Shown: positions 34,690-46,379, counted from the stretch's first letter. The stretch: 64,000 bases of DNA from Opitutus sp. (GCA_009695305.1 SIBG01000001.1:38478-102477), one strand, 5' to 3'. Made by a program: numbers and translations. The notes: generated from the letters alone by a model not told the origin.

Positions 34690-35088
34690 ATGAACCCGCC
34701 TGCCCCGGCCCCCGGCCTCTCGGAAATTGGACAGATTGCGATCACGGTCGGCGACGTGGCGAAGGCCACCGAGTTTTATCGCGACGTGCTGGGCGTGAAA
34801 TTCCTTTTTGCGGCCGGACCGAACCTCGCGTTTTTCGCGGCGGGCAGCGTGCGCCTCATGCTCAGCACGCCACAGGGCGCGGGCGAGGTGGGGAAAAACT
34901 CGATTCTCTTTTTCAAGGTGAACGACATCGCCGCGGCGCACGCGGCGATCGTGGCGCGCGGAGCAAAGAACGAGAGCGAGCCGCACCTGATCGCGAAAAT
35001 GTCGGATCACGATTTATGGATTTCCGCCGTGCGGGATCCGGAGGGCAACCTCATCGAGTTGATGAGTGAAGTGCGGCCGGCGAAATGA
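34690..35088 (+). CDS. VOC (glyoxalase/bleomycin resistance) superfamily protein
   Basis: This single-domain 132 aa protein has two beta-alpha-beta-beta-beta modules: IGQIAITVGDVAKATEFYRD with VLGVKFLF, and NSILFFKVNDIAAAHAAIV with DHDLWISAVRDPEGNLIELM. The C-terminal Glu in GNLIELM is a usual metal ligand. The function cannot be assigned: the superfamily holds isomerases, dioxygenases and resistance proteins. It lies 27 bp after exoD and may be the last gene of the queC-queE-exoD unit. Confidence 0.85.
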   Translation: MNPPAPAPGLSEIGQIAITVGDVAKATEFYRDVLGVKFLFAAGPNLAFFAAGSVRLMLSTPQGAGEVGKNSILFFKVNDIAAAHAAIVARGAKNESEPHLIAKMSDHDLWISAVRDPEGNLIELMSEVRPAK

Positions 35089-35170
35089 GCGGCCGGGGCG
35101 GCGCGGGAAGATTCCCGCCCGGCGCGAGGGTTAATCGTTGGGCGGCGGCCAACGCGGCGAAGGCGCCGGG

Positions 35171-36421
35171 CTACCGTGGACCGTCCGCGAAGATCTGGCC
35201 GCCGACCACGGCGCCAATGCAGTGGGTCGTGTATTCGAACGGATCGCCGTCGTAGAGTGCGAGGTCGGCATCTTTGCCGATGGCGAGTGAGCCGGTGCGG
35301 GCCGCGATGCCGAGAAGTTTCGCGGCCTCGAGGGTGACGCTCGCCAGCGCGGCATCGAAGCCCAGGCCGTTGGCCGCGGCGATGGCCGCTTCGAACAGGA
35401 CGACGCGGATCTTGGGCACGTAACTCTCGTAGCCGCTCTGGAGGGCAAAAGGGATGCCGGCGGCGCGGAGCTTGGCAGCGGTTTCGACACTGAGGTTTTC
35501 CGCGTCTTCGCTGCTGCGGGCCATCGTCGGGTGCAAGATGACGGAAAATCCGCTCGCCTTGATTTCGTTGAGCACGAGCGGGGCATCGGCGCAGCCGTCG
35601 AGAATGATTTTCACGCCGAACTCTTTTGCGACGCGGAGGGCGGAGAGGATGTCCTGCTGGCGATGAGCATTGACGAGGAGCGGTTGTTCGCCGGAGAACG
35701 CGCGGAGCAGAGTCTCGGACTTGAGGTCGCGGGCGGGCCGTTTGGTTTCGTCCTTGGCTTCGCGCTTCCGGGCGTATTCCTGCGCCTTGATGAATTCGGC
35801 GCGGAGCATCGCGACGGCTTTCGCGCGCGTGCCGGGCGCTTTCGCCGAGGGTGTGCCGGCGCCCGGGACGACCTCGGCGGCGGTGAGGCCGTTGCGACCG
35901 AGGGCAACTGCGGTCATCGCGGCGGGGTTGATCACGTCCTCATCCGCGGTGCGCCCGTAGGTTTTCACGATCATCGTCTGGCCGGAAGAGAGAGCCCCGG
36001 GGGAGTGGCCGGTGTTCACGGTGGTGACGCCGAACGAGCGCACCCACGCCACGAGCGGGTCCTTCGCGTTGTAGGCGTCGAGGGCGCGAAGTTCGGGTTG
36101 AAACGAGGCCGATCGCTCCAGCTGATCCTGATCGTTTGGTTGATTAAGAATGCCGGAGAGGCCGACGGTGGTGTGGGCGTCGATCAGGCCCGGGGTGACC
36201 ACCGTGGCGGTCAGCGTGCGATAGCCAGCGGGAATCGTGATGGAGGCGGCGGGGCCGATGGCCTCGATCTTGCCATCGCGAATGAGGATGACGCCGTTTT
36301 TTAGCGGCGCACCAGCCATGGAATAAACCGTGCCGCCCGTGATGGCGAAATTTTCGGCGCGCAGGGCCAGCGGGCCGACCACGAGCGCGACGACCGCGAG
36401 GAAAGAAAACGTAGTTTTCAT
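35171..36421 (-). CDS. Amidohydrolase-superfamily protein, probably catalytically impaired, exported
   Basis: This 416 aa protein has a signal peptide (MKTTFSFLAVVALVVGPLAL) and the amidohydrolase shell (NFAITGGTVYSMAGAPLKNG at the start, LGIAARTGSLAIGKDADLALYDGDP at the end). The first metal motif, usually HxH, reads DAHTT (His83 kept, second His replaced by Thr85). The region equivalent to the catalytic Asp loop of its neighbour (FHTDDP) reads LQSGYE, without Asp. It overlaps the upstream paralog by one base (TAATG at 36421). It may be a partner or pseudo-enzyme subunit of that paralog. Confidence 0.85.
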   Translation of the reverse strand: MKTTFSFLAVVALVVGPLALRAENFAITGGTVYSMAGAPLKNGVILIRDGKIEAIGPAASITIPAGYRTLTATVVTPGLIDAHTTVGLSGILNQPNDQDQLERSASFQPELRALDAYNAKDPLVAWVRSFGVTTVNTGHSPGALSSGQTMIVKTYGRTADEDVINPAAMTAVALGRNGLTAAEVVPGAGTPSAKAPGTRAKAVAMLRAEFIKAQEYARKREAKDETKRPARDLKSETLLRAFSGEQPLLVNAHRQQDILSALRVAKEFGVKIILDGCADAPLVLNEIKASGFSVILHPTMARSSEDAENLSVETAAKLRAAGIPFALQSGYESYVPKIRVVLFEAAIAAANGLGFDAALASVTLEAAKLLGIAARTGSLAIGKDADLALYDGDPFEYTTHCIGAVVGGQIFADGPR

Positions 36422-37755
36422 TAGTTGTCTCCGTTGGCGGCGGCGATGAGGTCCCAGGCGCTCGTGAAACAGCAGAGGTGCGCGCGTTGCGGGCTACCGG
36501 CCCCCGGGCCACCGACGGCGTAGAGGTGATCCTCAGCGCGGGAAAGATCGAAGACCTTGCGGCCTTCGACCCACGTCTGCTCGACGTGCGAATAAACGCT
36601 GAGCGGGTCGCCGGAGAGCAGAATGAAGTCGGCGTCTTTGCCGGGCTCCAGGGAGCCGAGCCGGCTTTCGAGGCCGAGGATTTTGGCGTTAGCGATGGTC
36701 ATGGCCTCGAGGGCGCCCTGGCGCGTCATGCCGGCGCGGACGGCGAAAGCGGCCGAGCGCAGGAAGCGGCGGGAGTCGGTGATGGGGTCGTCCGTGTGGA
36801 AGCCGACGAGCACGCCGGCTTTTTCGAGGAACGCGGGCGTGCGCCAGTCGAGCTCGCGCGCCTCGAGTTTGCCGCCGGGTGAATCGATCATGATGACGGA
36901 GCACGCCACATGGGCGGCGGCGATTTCGTCGGCGACTTTCCAGCCTTCGCTCACGTGGTGGAGGACGACCTTGTAGCCGAATTCCTTGGAAATCCGGAGG
37001 ACGGTGAGGAGATCGTCGGCGCGGTGCGAGTGGTGTTGCACGATGCGTTGGCCGTCGAGGACCTCGACCAGTTCCTCGAGGGCGAGGTCGCGCGGCGGAA
37101 GTTTTTCGGCGTCACCGGCGGCCCGTTTGATTTTTTCGCGGTATTCCTGGGCTTTGAGGTATTGCTCGCGGACGAGCGCGGCGGACTTGGCGCGGGTGCC
37201 GGGAAACGGGGCGGACTTGATGGAGTTGGTGCCGTTGGCCATTTTAAGACCGCCCGCCGGGGAGCCGTCGGGAAGTTTGATCAAGAGGTCGTCGATGACG
37301 CGGGCTTCGCGCAATTTCAGATAGAGCGTCTGGCCGCTGATCAGATGGCCGGAGCCGGGCATGACGTTGGCCGTCGTGATGCCGCCGGCGCGGGCTTTGC
37401 GAAGGGAAGCATCCCGCGCATCGAACGAGTCGAGGACGCGCGCATCGGGCTGGATGGGACTGGAGCCATCGCCGCCGGAGCCGGAGCCAATATGGCTGTG
37501 AGAATCAACCAGGCCGGGCATGAGGACCTTGCCCGTGGCGTCGAGCACCTCGGCGCCGGCGGGGATGACCACGGAGGCGGCGGGGCCGACGGCGAGGATT
37601 TTTCCGCGCTGGACGAGGAGAACGCCGCGGGCGATGGGCTCGCCGGCGATGGGGATGATTTGGGCGCCGGTGATGGCGAGGGGCTTTTCCTGGGCGCAAA
37701 CGAAAAGGGCACTGCACGACAGCAGCACCAGACAGCGGAGGGGGTGGGACAGCAT
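36421..37755 (-). CDS. Amidohydrolase, exported, with intact metal-binding residues
   Basis: This 444 aa paralog of the next gene has a signal peptide ending near residue 22 (LSCSALFVCAQ). The metal motif DSHSHIG (His86, His88) and the active-site FHTDDPITDSRR are intact, as is the C-terminal GSLEPGKDADFILLSGDPL. Such exported imidazolonepropionase/dihydroorotase-like proteins often act on cyclic amides or peptides, but the substrate is unknown. I start at the ATG at 37755 (MLSHPLRC); a more upstream ATG would add a polar segment before the signal peptide. Confidence 0.88.
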   Translation of the reverse strand: MLSHPLRCLVLLSCSALFVCAQEKPLAITGAQIIPIAGEPIARGVLLVQRGKILAVGPAASVVIPAGAEVLDATGKVLMPGLVDSHSHIGSGSGGDGSSPIQPDARVLDSFDARDASLRKARAGGITTANVMPGSGHLISGQTLYLKLREARVIDDLLIKLPDGSPAGGLKMANGTNSIKSAPFPGTRAKSAALVREQYLKAQEYREKIKRAAGDAEKLPPRDLALEELVEVLDGQRIVQHHSHRADDLLTVLRISKEFGYKVVLHHVSEGWKVADEIAAAHVACSVIMIDSPGGKLEARELDWRTPAFLEKAGVLVGFHTDDPITDSRRFLRSAAFAVRAGMTRQGALEAMTIANAKILGLESRLGSLEPGKDADFILLSGDPLSVYSHVEQTWVEGRKVFDLSRAEDHLYAVGGPGAGSPQRAHLCCFTSAWDLIAAANGDN

Positions 37756-37821
37756 GACGGGGGCGACCGTAGCCGCGGAGCGGGCGCACACAACCGCGAA
37801 TGTTTCGCGCCGATCGCGCGG

Positions 37822-37989
37822 TTACGGCCGCGGATTTTTCGCGATACGGAACTTGGCGTCAGGCGCCGCACAGCCACAGTCGCCGCCGCAGCCGGGATTT
37901 TTTTTCTTGGCGAGCGCGCGCCGCACGAGCCACGTCGCCGCGAGGGCGACGACGGCGAGGGCGACAATCGATTGGAGTGGCGGACTCAT
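37822..37989 (-). CDS. FeoB-associated Cys-rich membrane protein
   Basis: This 55-residue protein has one membrane helix (SIVALAVVALAATWLV), a basic stretch (RRALAKKK), and then the cysteine-rich motif NPGCGGDCGCAAP. Small proteins of this shape are commonly encoded next to feoB. The start ATG is 2 bp after the feoB stop, showing it is the last gene of the feo operon. Its role, perhaps redox or metal handling at the FeoB channel, is not established. Confidence 0.8.
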   Translation of the reverse strand: MSPPLQSIVALAVVALAATWLVRRALAKKKNPGCGGDCGCAAPDAKFRIAKNPRP

Positions 37990-37990
37990 G

Positions 37991-40114
37991 TTAGTAGCCA
38001 AGCGCGCGGCCGGCCTGATAGACAATGAAGCTGAGAATCCAAGCGGTGCCAGTCATGTAGCACGTTTGAAAGATGGGCCATTTCCAGCCGTTGGTTTCAC
38101 GTTTTACGACGGCGATGGTGCTCATGCACTGCATCGCGAAGACGTAGAAAATCATCAGGGTGAAACAGACGAGCGGAGTGAAAAGCGCGCGACCGTCGGG
38201 CCATTTAGCGGCGAGCATCGCCTCGCGGAGTGGCGCGATGTCGTCATCCTTGGCTTCGGCGTTGAAGACGACGCCCATCGTCGAGACGAAGACCTCGCGG
38301 GCGGCGAACGAGCTGATGAGGCCGATGCCGATCTGCCAGTCGAAACCGAGCGGCGCGATGACCGGTTCGAGGGCATGGCCGGCGCGGCCGGCGAAGCTTT
38401 GGGCGAGTTGCTGCGTGGGTGTCGCGCCGGCCGGGGCCTTGGGATAGGCGGCGAAAAACCAGAGGATGATGCTGATGCCGAGAATGACCGTGCCGGCGCG
38501 GCGAAGAAAAATGTAGGCGCGCTCGAGCATGTGCCGTGCGACATCGCGCCAGCGCGGCAGCCGGTAGGGCGGCAGCTCCATGATCATGAGCGGCGGCACG
38601 CCTTTGAGCAGTGTGCGCTTAAACAGCCACGCGAAAGCGAACGCGCCAAACGTGCCGAGAAAATACATCAGCAGCATCAGGCCGACTTTGGCGCCGAGCG
38701 AGACGGTGCCGGTGGGCATAAGCGCAGCGATCATCAACAGGTAGACCGGCAGGCGCGCGGAGCAGCTCATGAGCGGCGCGACGAGGATCGTGACGAGGCG
38801 ATCTTTCGAATCCTCGATGGTGCGCGTGGCCATGATACCGGGAATGGCGCAGGCGTAGGAACTGAGGAGCGGGATAAAACTTTTGCCGTTGAGACCGACC
38901 CGGCTCATCAGGCGATCCATGATGAACGCGGCGCGCGCCATGTAGCCGGTGCTCTCGAGCAGGCCGATGAAGAAAAATAGAATCAGGATTTGCGGGAGAA
39001 ACTTCACCACGCCGCCCACGCCGCCGATTACCCCGGCGGTGACAAGGTCGCGCAGATCGCCGGCGGCCATCGTTTGCTTCACCCAGGTGGCGAGAGCGGA
39101 GGCTTGATCGTCGATCCAGTTCATCGGCGCTTCGGCGAGGGAGAAAATACTGACGAAGATCAGGGTCATCACCGCGGCCAGCGTCAGCCAGCCCCAGACC
39201 GGGTGCGTGACGACGGCGTCAATCTTGTCCGAGGCGGTCGGGCCGGTGTCGCCGGCGCGGAGGACGACTTCGGTGGCGATGCGGCCGATCGCGTCGTAGC
39301 GCGACGCGACGAGCGTGCCGGCCCAGTCAGTCCCCTCGCCGGCCCAGCGTTTTTGCCAGCTGTGCAGGATGTCGGCGGTGCGCGGGCTGAGCGGGGTGGA
39401 CCCGGCGACGCGCACGCTGTCCTGATCGGTGAGGAGGAGCAGAGCCTCGGCCCGCGCGATGAGGGGATGCTTACCGTCGTTCGCGGTGAGTGAGGCTTGC
39501 AACTCGGCGACGGCCGGTGCGATGGGTGCGGGGATGTCCCACGCGTGGCGCGAGAGCGGCAGATCGGGCCGGCTCATGGCGAGGCGGAGATCGATGACGC
39601 CTTTGCTGTTGCACGCTTCGCAGGCGATGACGGGGATGCCGAGTTCGTGTTCGAGGCGTGCAACGCGGACGTTGAGGCCGGCGGAGGCGGCGAGGTCCAT
39701 CATGTTGAGGACGACGATGACGGGGCGGCCGAGGTCTAGAATCTGGTGAACGAGGTAGAGGTTTCGCTCGAGGTTGGTGGCGTCGACGATGCAGAGGATC
39801 CGGTCAGGCTGCGGGGTGTCGGCGCGGCGGCCGAGGAGCACGTCACGGGTGACGGCTTCGTCGGGCGAGCGGGCGGCGAGCGAGTAGGTGCCGGGGAGAT
39901 CGACGACCGTAATCGGCTGACCGTGCTGGGAGTAGGCCGTGCCGATTTTTTTTTCAACGGTGACGCCAGGATAGTTGCCGACTTTTTGTTTCAGTCCTGT
40001 GAGCGCGTTGAAGAGCGTGCTCTTGCCGCAATTGGGATTGCCGACCAGCGCATAGACGGGCGTGCGCGAAGCGGCGGCGGCGGGGCCGGCGGAAATGTGC
40101 GGCGGCAACGCCAT
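37991..40114 (-). CDS. feoB: Ferrous iron transporter B
   Basis: This cytoplasmic-membrane GTP-dependent Fe(II) importer has 707 aa. The N-terminal G domain shows G1 GNPNCGKST (25-33), G3 DLPG (72-75) and G4 NMMD. The GDI helical region spans about 170-270. The transmembrane part begins near residue 300 and includes the two Gate motifs with conserved cysteines (FIPLLSSYACAIPGIMATRT; APLMSCSARLPVYLLMIAAL). The operon order on the minus strand is feoA-feoA-feoB-Cys-rich protein, with spacing of 11, 3 and 1 bp. Confidence 0.97.
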   Translation of the reverse strand: MALPPHISAGPAAAASRTPVYALVGNPNCGKSTLFNALTGLKQKVGNYPGVTVEKKIGTAYSQHGQPITVVDLPGTYSLAARSPDEAVTRDVLLGRRADTPQPDRILCIVDATNLERNLYLVHQILDLGRPVIVVLNMMDLAASAGLNVRVARLEHELGIPVIACEACNSKGVIDLRLAMSRPDLPLSRHAWDIPAPIAPAVAELQASLTANDGKHPLIARAEALLLLTDQDSVRVAGSTPLSPRTADILHSWQKRWAGEGTDWAGTLVASRYDAIGRIATEVVLRAGDTGPTASDKIDAVVTHPVWGWLTLAAVMTLIFVSIFSLAEAPMNWIDDQASALATWVKQTMAAGDLRDLVTAGVIGGVGGVVKFLPQILILFFFIGLLESTGYMARAAFIMDRLMSRVGLNGKSFIPLLSSYACAIPGIMATRTIEDSKDRLVTILVAPLMSCSARLPVYLLMIAALMPTGTVSLGAKVGLMLLMYFLGTFGAFAFAWLFKRTLLKGVPPLMIMELPPYRLPRWRDVARHMLERAYIFLRRAGTVILGISIILWFFAAYPKAPAGATPTQQLAQSFAGRAGHALEPVIAPLGFDWQIGIGLISSFAAREVFVSTMGVVFNAEAKDDDIAPLREAMLAAKWPDGRALFTPLVCFTLMIFYVFAMQCMSTIAVVKRETNGWKWPIFQTCYMTGTAWILSFIVYQAGRALGY

Positions 40115-40117
40115 GAT

Positions 40118-40357
40118 TCAGGGTGCGGGCTCGACGAGGATGTGATCTGCGTCGGCTTTGCGAATGGTGAGGTGATAGCCGCGGACCGTAAGCTCAAGCG
40201 GGTCGCCGAGCGGCGCGGTGCGGACGAGCGAAACCGGCGCGCCAGCGAGGAGTCCCATTTCGCGAAACCGGAGGAAGGCGGGAGCGTTGGCCGGCACCTC
40301 GCGGACGGTGGCGGAGGCACCGACGGCGAGGGCCGAGAGCTTGATGGTGGCGGGCAT
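40118..40357 (-). CDS. feoA: FeoA domain protein (second copy)
   Basis: This SH3-like domain protein of 79 aa helps FeoB. Typical residues are FLRFREMGLLAGAPVSLVRTAPLGDPLELTVRGYHLTIRK (given here as the family region at residues 28-67). It lies between the first feoA and feoB, 11 bp and 3 bp away. Two separate feoA genes preceding feoB is a recurrent arrangement in several phyla. Confidence 0.92.
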   Translation of the reverse strand: MPATIKLSALAVGASATVREVPANAPAFLRFREMGLLAGAPVSLVRTAPLGDPLELTVRGYHLTIRKADADHILVEPAP

Positions 40358-40368
40358 CGCGGCGGCAG

Positions 40369-40626
40369 TCAGCGCCGGGCGATTTGCTCGACGAGGATTT
40401 GTTTCGCCGCACCGTGGCTGAGGCCGATGCGGTTGCCATCGACTTGGCAGAGAATCGTGGTGGTGCCGGAAACCTTTGTGATAAAGGCCGATTCACCAAG
40501 GCCCATTTCGCGCACGCGTTGGCAGAAGGCGGCGTCGCCGGCCAATTCGCACACGCGACCGAGCGCCCCGGCGGGGAGCTGGCAGAGCGGAATACGAGTG
40601 GTGGACGGTGGGTGACTCATGGACAT
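40369..40626 (-). CDS. feoA: FeoA domain protein (first copy)
   Basis: This 85 aa protein carries RVREMGLGESAFITKVSG and CQVDGNRIGLSHGAAKQILV, the FeoA SH3-like core. It shares the arrangement but not close identity with the second copy. An ATG two codons downstream (40620) is an equally good start. It is the first gene of the feo operon; the atp operon terminator lies upstream at 40670-40703. No Fur-box-like palindrome stands out in the 40 bp before it. Confidence 0.9.
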   Translation of the reverse strand: MSMSHPPSTTRIPLCQLPAGALGRVCELAGDAAFCQRVREMGLGESAFITKVSGTTTILCQVDGNRIGLSHGAAKQILVEQIARR

Positions 40627-40669
40627 TCGAGGCGGATTAACTGAGACTCAGTTTCAATGGATGCGCAAG

Positions 40670-40703
40670 AAAAAGGCCCGGGCGCGGTGAGCGCGGGCGG
40701 GCC
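40670..40703 (-). terminator. Intrinsic terminator of the atp operon
   Basis: On the minus strand GGCCCGCCCGCGC and GCGCCCGGGCC pair around TCACC with a small bulge, followed by TTTTTCTT. It lies 13 bp after the atpC stop and separates atp from feo. Confidence 0.85.
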
Positions 40704-40715
40704 TCGGGAATTTTC

Positions 40716-41123
40716 TTAACGGCGACGGCGTTTGACGGCGAGTTGGACGCCCGAGTAGCGGACGAGGTTTTGCAGGTGTTCGTATTGCTGCGGATCGATG
40801 TCTTTGGCGTCCTTCAGTTCCTGCTCGGCGCGCTTCATGGCGGCTTCGACGGCGTTTTCGTCGATTTTTTCCTCGGTGATGGCGTGTTCCGCCAAGACGT
40901 GGACCCGGTCCCCCTCGACTTCGGCAAAGCCCCCGCTGACGGCGAGCAAGCTGGTCTGGCCGTTCTTCGTCACGCGGAGTTCACCGTGCTCGATTTGGGT
41001 GAGCAGCGGGATGTGGCCCGGGAGGATGCCGACTTCGCCGGAGGTCGTCGGGAGGACGACCGTGTCGATGGTGTCGGAATAAACCCGCGCCTCGGGTGTG
41101 ACGATTTCGAGCGTGAGCGGCAT
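40716..41123 (-). CDS. atpC: ATP synthase epsilon subunit
   Basis: The epsilon subunit of F1 (135 aa) forms part of the central stalk and can inhibit ATP hydrolysis. The N-terminal beta-sandwich shows LEIVTPEARVYSDTIDTVVLP, GEVGILPGHIPLLTQIEHGE and VSGGFAEVEGDRVHVLAE. The C-terminal helical hairpin (about 85-130) follows. It lies 5 bp downstream of atpD and is the last gene of the atp operon, followed by a terminator. Confidence 0.97.
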   Translation of the reverse strand: MPLTLEIVTPEARVYSDTIDTVVLPTTSGEVGILPGHIPLLTQIEHGELRVTKNGQTSLLAVSGGFAEVEGDRVHVLAEHAITEEKIDENAVEAAMKRAEQELKDAKDIDPQQYEHLQNLVRYSGVQLAVKRRRR

Positions 41124-41128
41124 GAGGA

Positions 41129-42574
<1,446 letters not shown>

Positions 42575-42596
42575 TTAGACGAGGGGTGGTTGAAAA

Positions 42597-43478
42597 TCAG
42601 GCGGCGAACTGGGCGGCGGCGATTTCAAGGATTTCTTGAGTGATGCCAGCTTGGCGGGCCTTGTTGTATTCGAGCGTGAGGTCACCGAGGAGTTTGGTCG
42701 CGTTGTCCTTCGCGGTTTTCATCGCGACCATGCGGGCGCTGTGCTCGGAGGCTTTGGCGTCGAGCGCGTGCTGGAAGACTTCGCGGTTCAGGTAAAGCGG
42801 GAGCAGCGATTCGAGAACGGTCGCGGCATCGGGCTCAAAGAGCATCTGGTTATCGACGGCCTTCGCGGCGGGCGCCGCGGTGAGGCCGGCGTCGGACCGG
42901 AGGTCGGCGATGACGTCCTTTACGCTGCTGAGCGGGAGCAACACCATGACGGTCGGCACCTGCACGAGCGTGTTGCGGAAGCGCGGCCAGATGATTTCGA
43001 CGGTGTCCACCGCGCCATCAAGAAATTGTTTTACCATGAACTCGGCGACAACCTTGATGTCGGCGAACGAGGTGCGGTCATTCGCGGGAAAATCGGCGAG
43101 CAGCTCGCGGCGCGTGCGGGCGATGAACTGCGCGCCCTTGCGGCCGATCACCGCGTATTTGGCTGGCGTCTTGATATCGGTGACGAGCTTAAGCACGTTG
43201 GAGTTGAGCGGGCCGCACAGGCCCTTGTCCGACGTGATAAGAATAATCCCGCGAGTCTTCACTTCGCGCTGGGAGAGGAAGGGATGCTGGGTGGCTTCGA
43301 CGCGGTCGGCGAGCGCGGCGAGCATCGAGGCCATGAGTTCGGCGTAAGGCCGGCCGGCGAGCGCGGCCTGCTGGGCCTTCTTCATCTTCGATGCCGCCAC
43401 CAACTCCATCGCCTTGGTGATCTGGCGGGTGTTCTTGACCGACTTGATGCGGCGGCGGATGTCGCGGGTGGAGGCCAT
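42597..43478 (-). CDS. atpG: ATP synthase gamma subunit
   Basis: The rotor shaft of F1 (293 aa) begins with MASTRDIRRRIKSVKNTRQI and TKAMELVAASKM and ends with helix ASEHSARMVAMKTAKDNATK and TLEYNKARQAGITQEILEI, the two strands of the coiled coil. The central Rossmann-like domain shows ILITSDKGLCGPLNSNV. It is separated from atpA by 77 bp that contain a CGAAAATCGA-type repeat. Confidence 0.97.
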   Translation of the reverse strand: MASTRDIRRRIKSVKNTRQITKAMELVAASKMKKAQQAALAGRPYAELMASMLAALADRVEATQHPFLSQREVKTRGIILITSDKGLCGPLNSNVLKLVTDIKTPAKYAVIGRKGAQFIARTRRELLADFPANDRTSFADIKVVAEFMVKQFLDGAVDTVEIIWPRFRNTLVQVPTVMVLLPLSSVKDVIADLRSDAGLTAAPAAKAVDNQMLFEPDAATVLESLLPLYLNREVFQHALDAKASEHSARMVAMKTAKDNATKLLGDLTLEYNKARQAGITQEILEIAAAQFAA

Positions 43479-43496
43479 GAGGGATTTTCGGTGGGA

Positions 43497-43552
43497 GGTT
43501 TTCGATTTTGGGCGGACCGGCGGCGCCGGGCGAAAATCGAGAATCGAAAATT
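43497..43552. repeat. CGAAAATCGAGAATCGAAAAT repeat between atpA and atpG
   Basis: TTTTCGATTTTGGGCGG (43498-43514) and CGAAAATCGAGAATCGAAAA (43531-43550) form an inverted pair around a GC-rich spacer. The same word occurs in frame inside the TrmA-family gene at 25575-25608. It occupies most of the 77 bp atpA-atpG gap and would be present in the atp mRNA. Confidence 0.6.
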
Positions 43553-43555
43553 AGT

Positions 43556-45082
<1,527 letters not shown>

Positions 45083-45129
45083 CGGAAAAGGAGGGTTGGG
45101 AAGCGGGAAGCGGAAACGGGTGAGGGAAA

Positions 45130-45525
45130 TTAGACGGCGGCCGCGAGCGCGGCGAGCTGGCCGGAGACAGAGGATTCGTAGGTGTCGTCGCCGACGCGGA
45201 CGCGGAGGCCGGCGAGGAGCGAGTCGTTTTTCTTCGCGCGGGCGGCGACGGGGCGGGCGTATTTTTCGGACATCGCGGTGGCGATGGCGCCGAGCGTGGC
45301 TTCCTGGATGGCGCCGGCATGCTCGACGACGGCGAGACCGCGCGCGAACTCGGCGGCGACGAGCCGCTGGTAGGCTTTGAGCACCGCGAGCGTGTTCGCT
45401 GGACGGTGTTTCTCGATATACTCCAAGACGCCGGCGACCCGGTCGGCGGACAACGCGCCGTCGACCACGCTCAGTTTGAAAAACTGGCGCGAGAGGAGCT
45501 GGATTTGTTTTTTACCGGAGGCCAT
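45130..45525 (-). CDS. atpH: ATP synthase delta subunit, shortened
   Basis: The OSCP/delta subunit links F1 to the peripheral stalk. At 131 aa it is shorter than the usual 175-180. The C-terminal domain is recognisable: [19 protein letters not shown], then [20 protein letters not shown] and [10 protein letters not shown]. The N-terminal bundle, normally about 105 residues, is only about 65 here (residues 1-65). It lies between atpF and atpA in the canonical position, which supports the name. Confidence 0.9.
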   Translation of the reverse strand: MASGKKQIQLLSRQFFKLSVVDGALSADRVAGVLEYIEKHRPANTLAVLKAYQRLVAAEFARGLAVVEHAGAIQEATLGAIATAMSEKYARPVAARAKKNDSLLAGLRVRVGDDTYESSVSGQLAALAAAV

Positions 45526-45543
45526 CGCGAAGCGCGGGAGAGG

Positions 45544-46107
45544 TTAGGCGTTGGTGAGCTCGCGCGAGGCGGCGTCGTTGTAGGCGGCGCGGTCAGCTTC
45601 GGTGAGCTTCTTCGCGAGGACGCGTTCGGTGGTGGTGACGACGAGGCGGGCGATTTCGTGGCGGGCATCGGCGAGCATTTTTTTGTGCTCGAGCTCGATG
45701 GACTGCTGGCCTTTTGCGAGGGCCTCGTTGGCTTTGGCCGTGGCTTCCTGAACCTGCTTGTCGAGATGATCCTTCGCGGACTTGCGCGCTTCGTCGATAA
45801 TGCGGGAGGCTTCGACCGAGGCTTGCTTGAGGAGGGCGGCGGTTTCCTGCTTGGTCGCGTCGAGCTTGGCCTTCATGTCGTCGGCGTATTTCAGGCCGAC
45901 GGCAATTTTCTGCTGGCGCTCATCAAGGGTCGCAAGGACGGGCTGGAAGGCGAACTTCCAGAGAATGAACGCGACGACCGAGAAATTCAGAATCTGCGCG
46001 AGGATGAACGGCCAGCTGATGCCGAAATCGCCGAGGATTTTGGAGACACCGCTGGCGGCTTCACCATGGGCGGCGGCTTGAGCGAGTAAGATCAGATGGG
46101 AGAGCAT
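45544..46107 (-). CDS. atpF: ATP synthase b subunit
   Basis: This is the peripheral stalk subunit of Fo (187 aa). One membrane helix lies at about residues 30-52 (PFILAQILNFSVVAFILWKF), followed by a long charged coiled coil from about 55 to 165 (LDATKQETAALLKQASVEAS; AKDHLDKQVQEATAKANEAL). An extra N-terminal hydrophobic stretch (MLSHLILLAQAAAHGEA) resembles a signal peptide and precedes the membrane anchor. It lies 62 bp downstream of atpE. Confidence 0.95.
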   Translation of the reverse strand: MLSHLILLAQAAAHGEAASGVSKILGDFGISWPFILAQILNFSVVAFILWKFAFQPVLATLDERQQKIAVGLKYADDMKAKLDATKQETAALLKQASVEASRIIDEARKSAKDHLDKQVQEATAKANEALAKGQQSIELEHKKMLADARHEIARLVVTTTERVLAKKLTEADRAAYNDAASRELTNA

Positions 46108-46169
46108 GACGGAAACGGGGAGAAGGGCCGCACCGGCGCGGGAAGCGCCGGCGCGGTGCGAGGGCAGGA

Positions 46170-46379
46170 TTACTTACCGAGGAACAACGCGTAGAACGCG
46201 ACGGCTTCGGCCAGCGCCATGCCGATGATGCCTTGCACGAGAATTTTCGTGGAGGCGCCAGGATTGCGGCCGACAGCTTCAGCGGCTTTAAAGCCGACAA
46301 GGCCGACGCCGATGGCGGCACCGAGGCAACCGAGGCCGCCTTGGATGGAGCCGGTGATTTCAGCGAGTGTGGTGATCAT
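46170..46379 (-). CDS. atpE: ATP synthase c subunit
   Basis: This is the rotor-ring proteolipid (69 aa). Two helices flank the polar loop GRNPGA (37-42). The ion-binding Glu58 lies in GMALAEAVAFY. The Gln and Ser/Thr side chains typical of sodium-binding rings are missing: Ala and Val flank Glu58, and helix 1 has GLGCLGAAIGVG. This suggests a proton-driven enzyme (inference). I start at the ATG at 46379 (MITTLAEITG); the upstream frame is not conserved-looking. Confidence 0.96.
   Translation of the reverse strand: MITTLAEITGSIQGGLGCLGAAIGVGLVGFKAAEAVGRNPGASTKILVQGIIGMALAEAVAFYALFLGK

Noticed and set aside
35089-35170. GCGGGAAGATTCCCGC as a bidirectional terminator between the VOC and amidohydrolase genes
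   Set aside because: The hairpin has a very small loop and no U-tract on either strand, so I did not list it as a feature.
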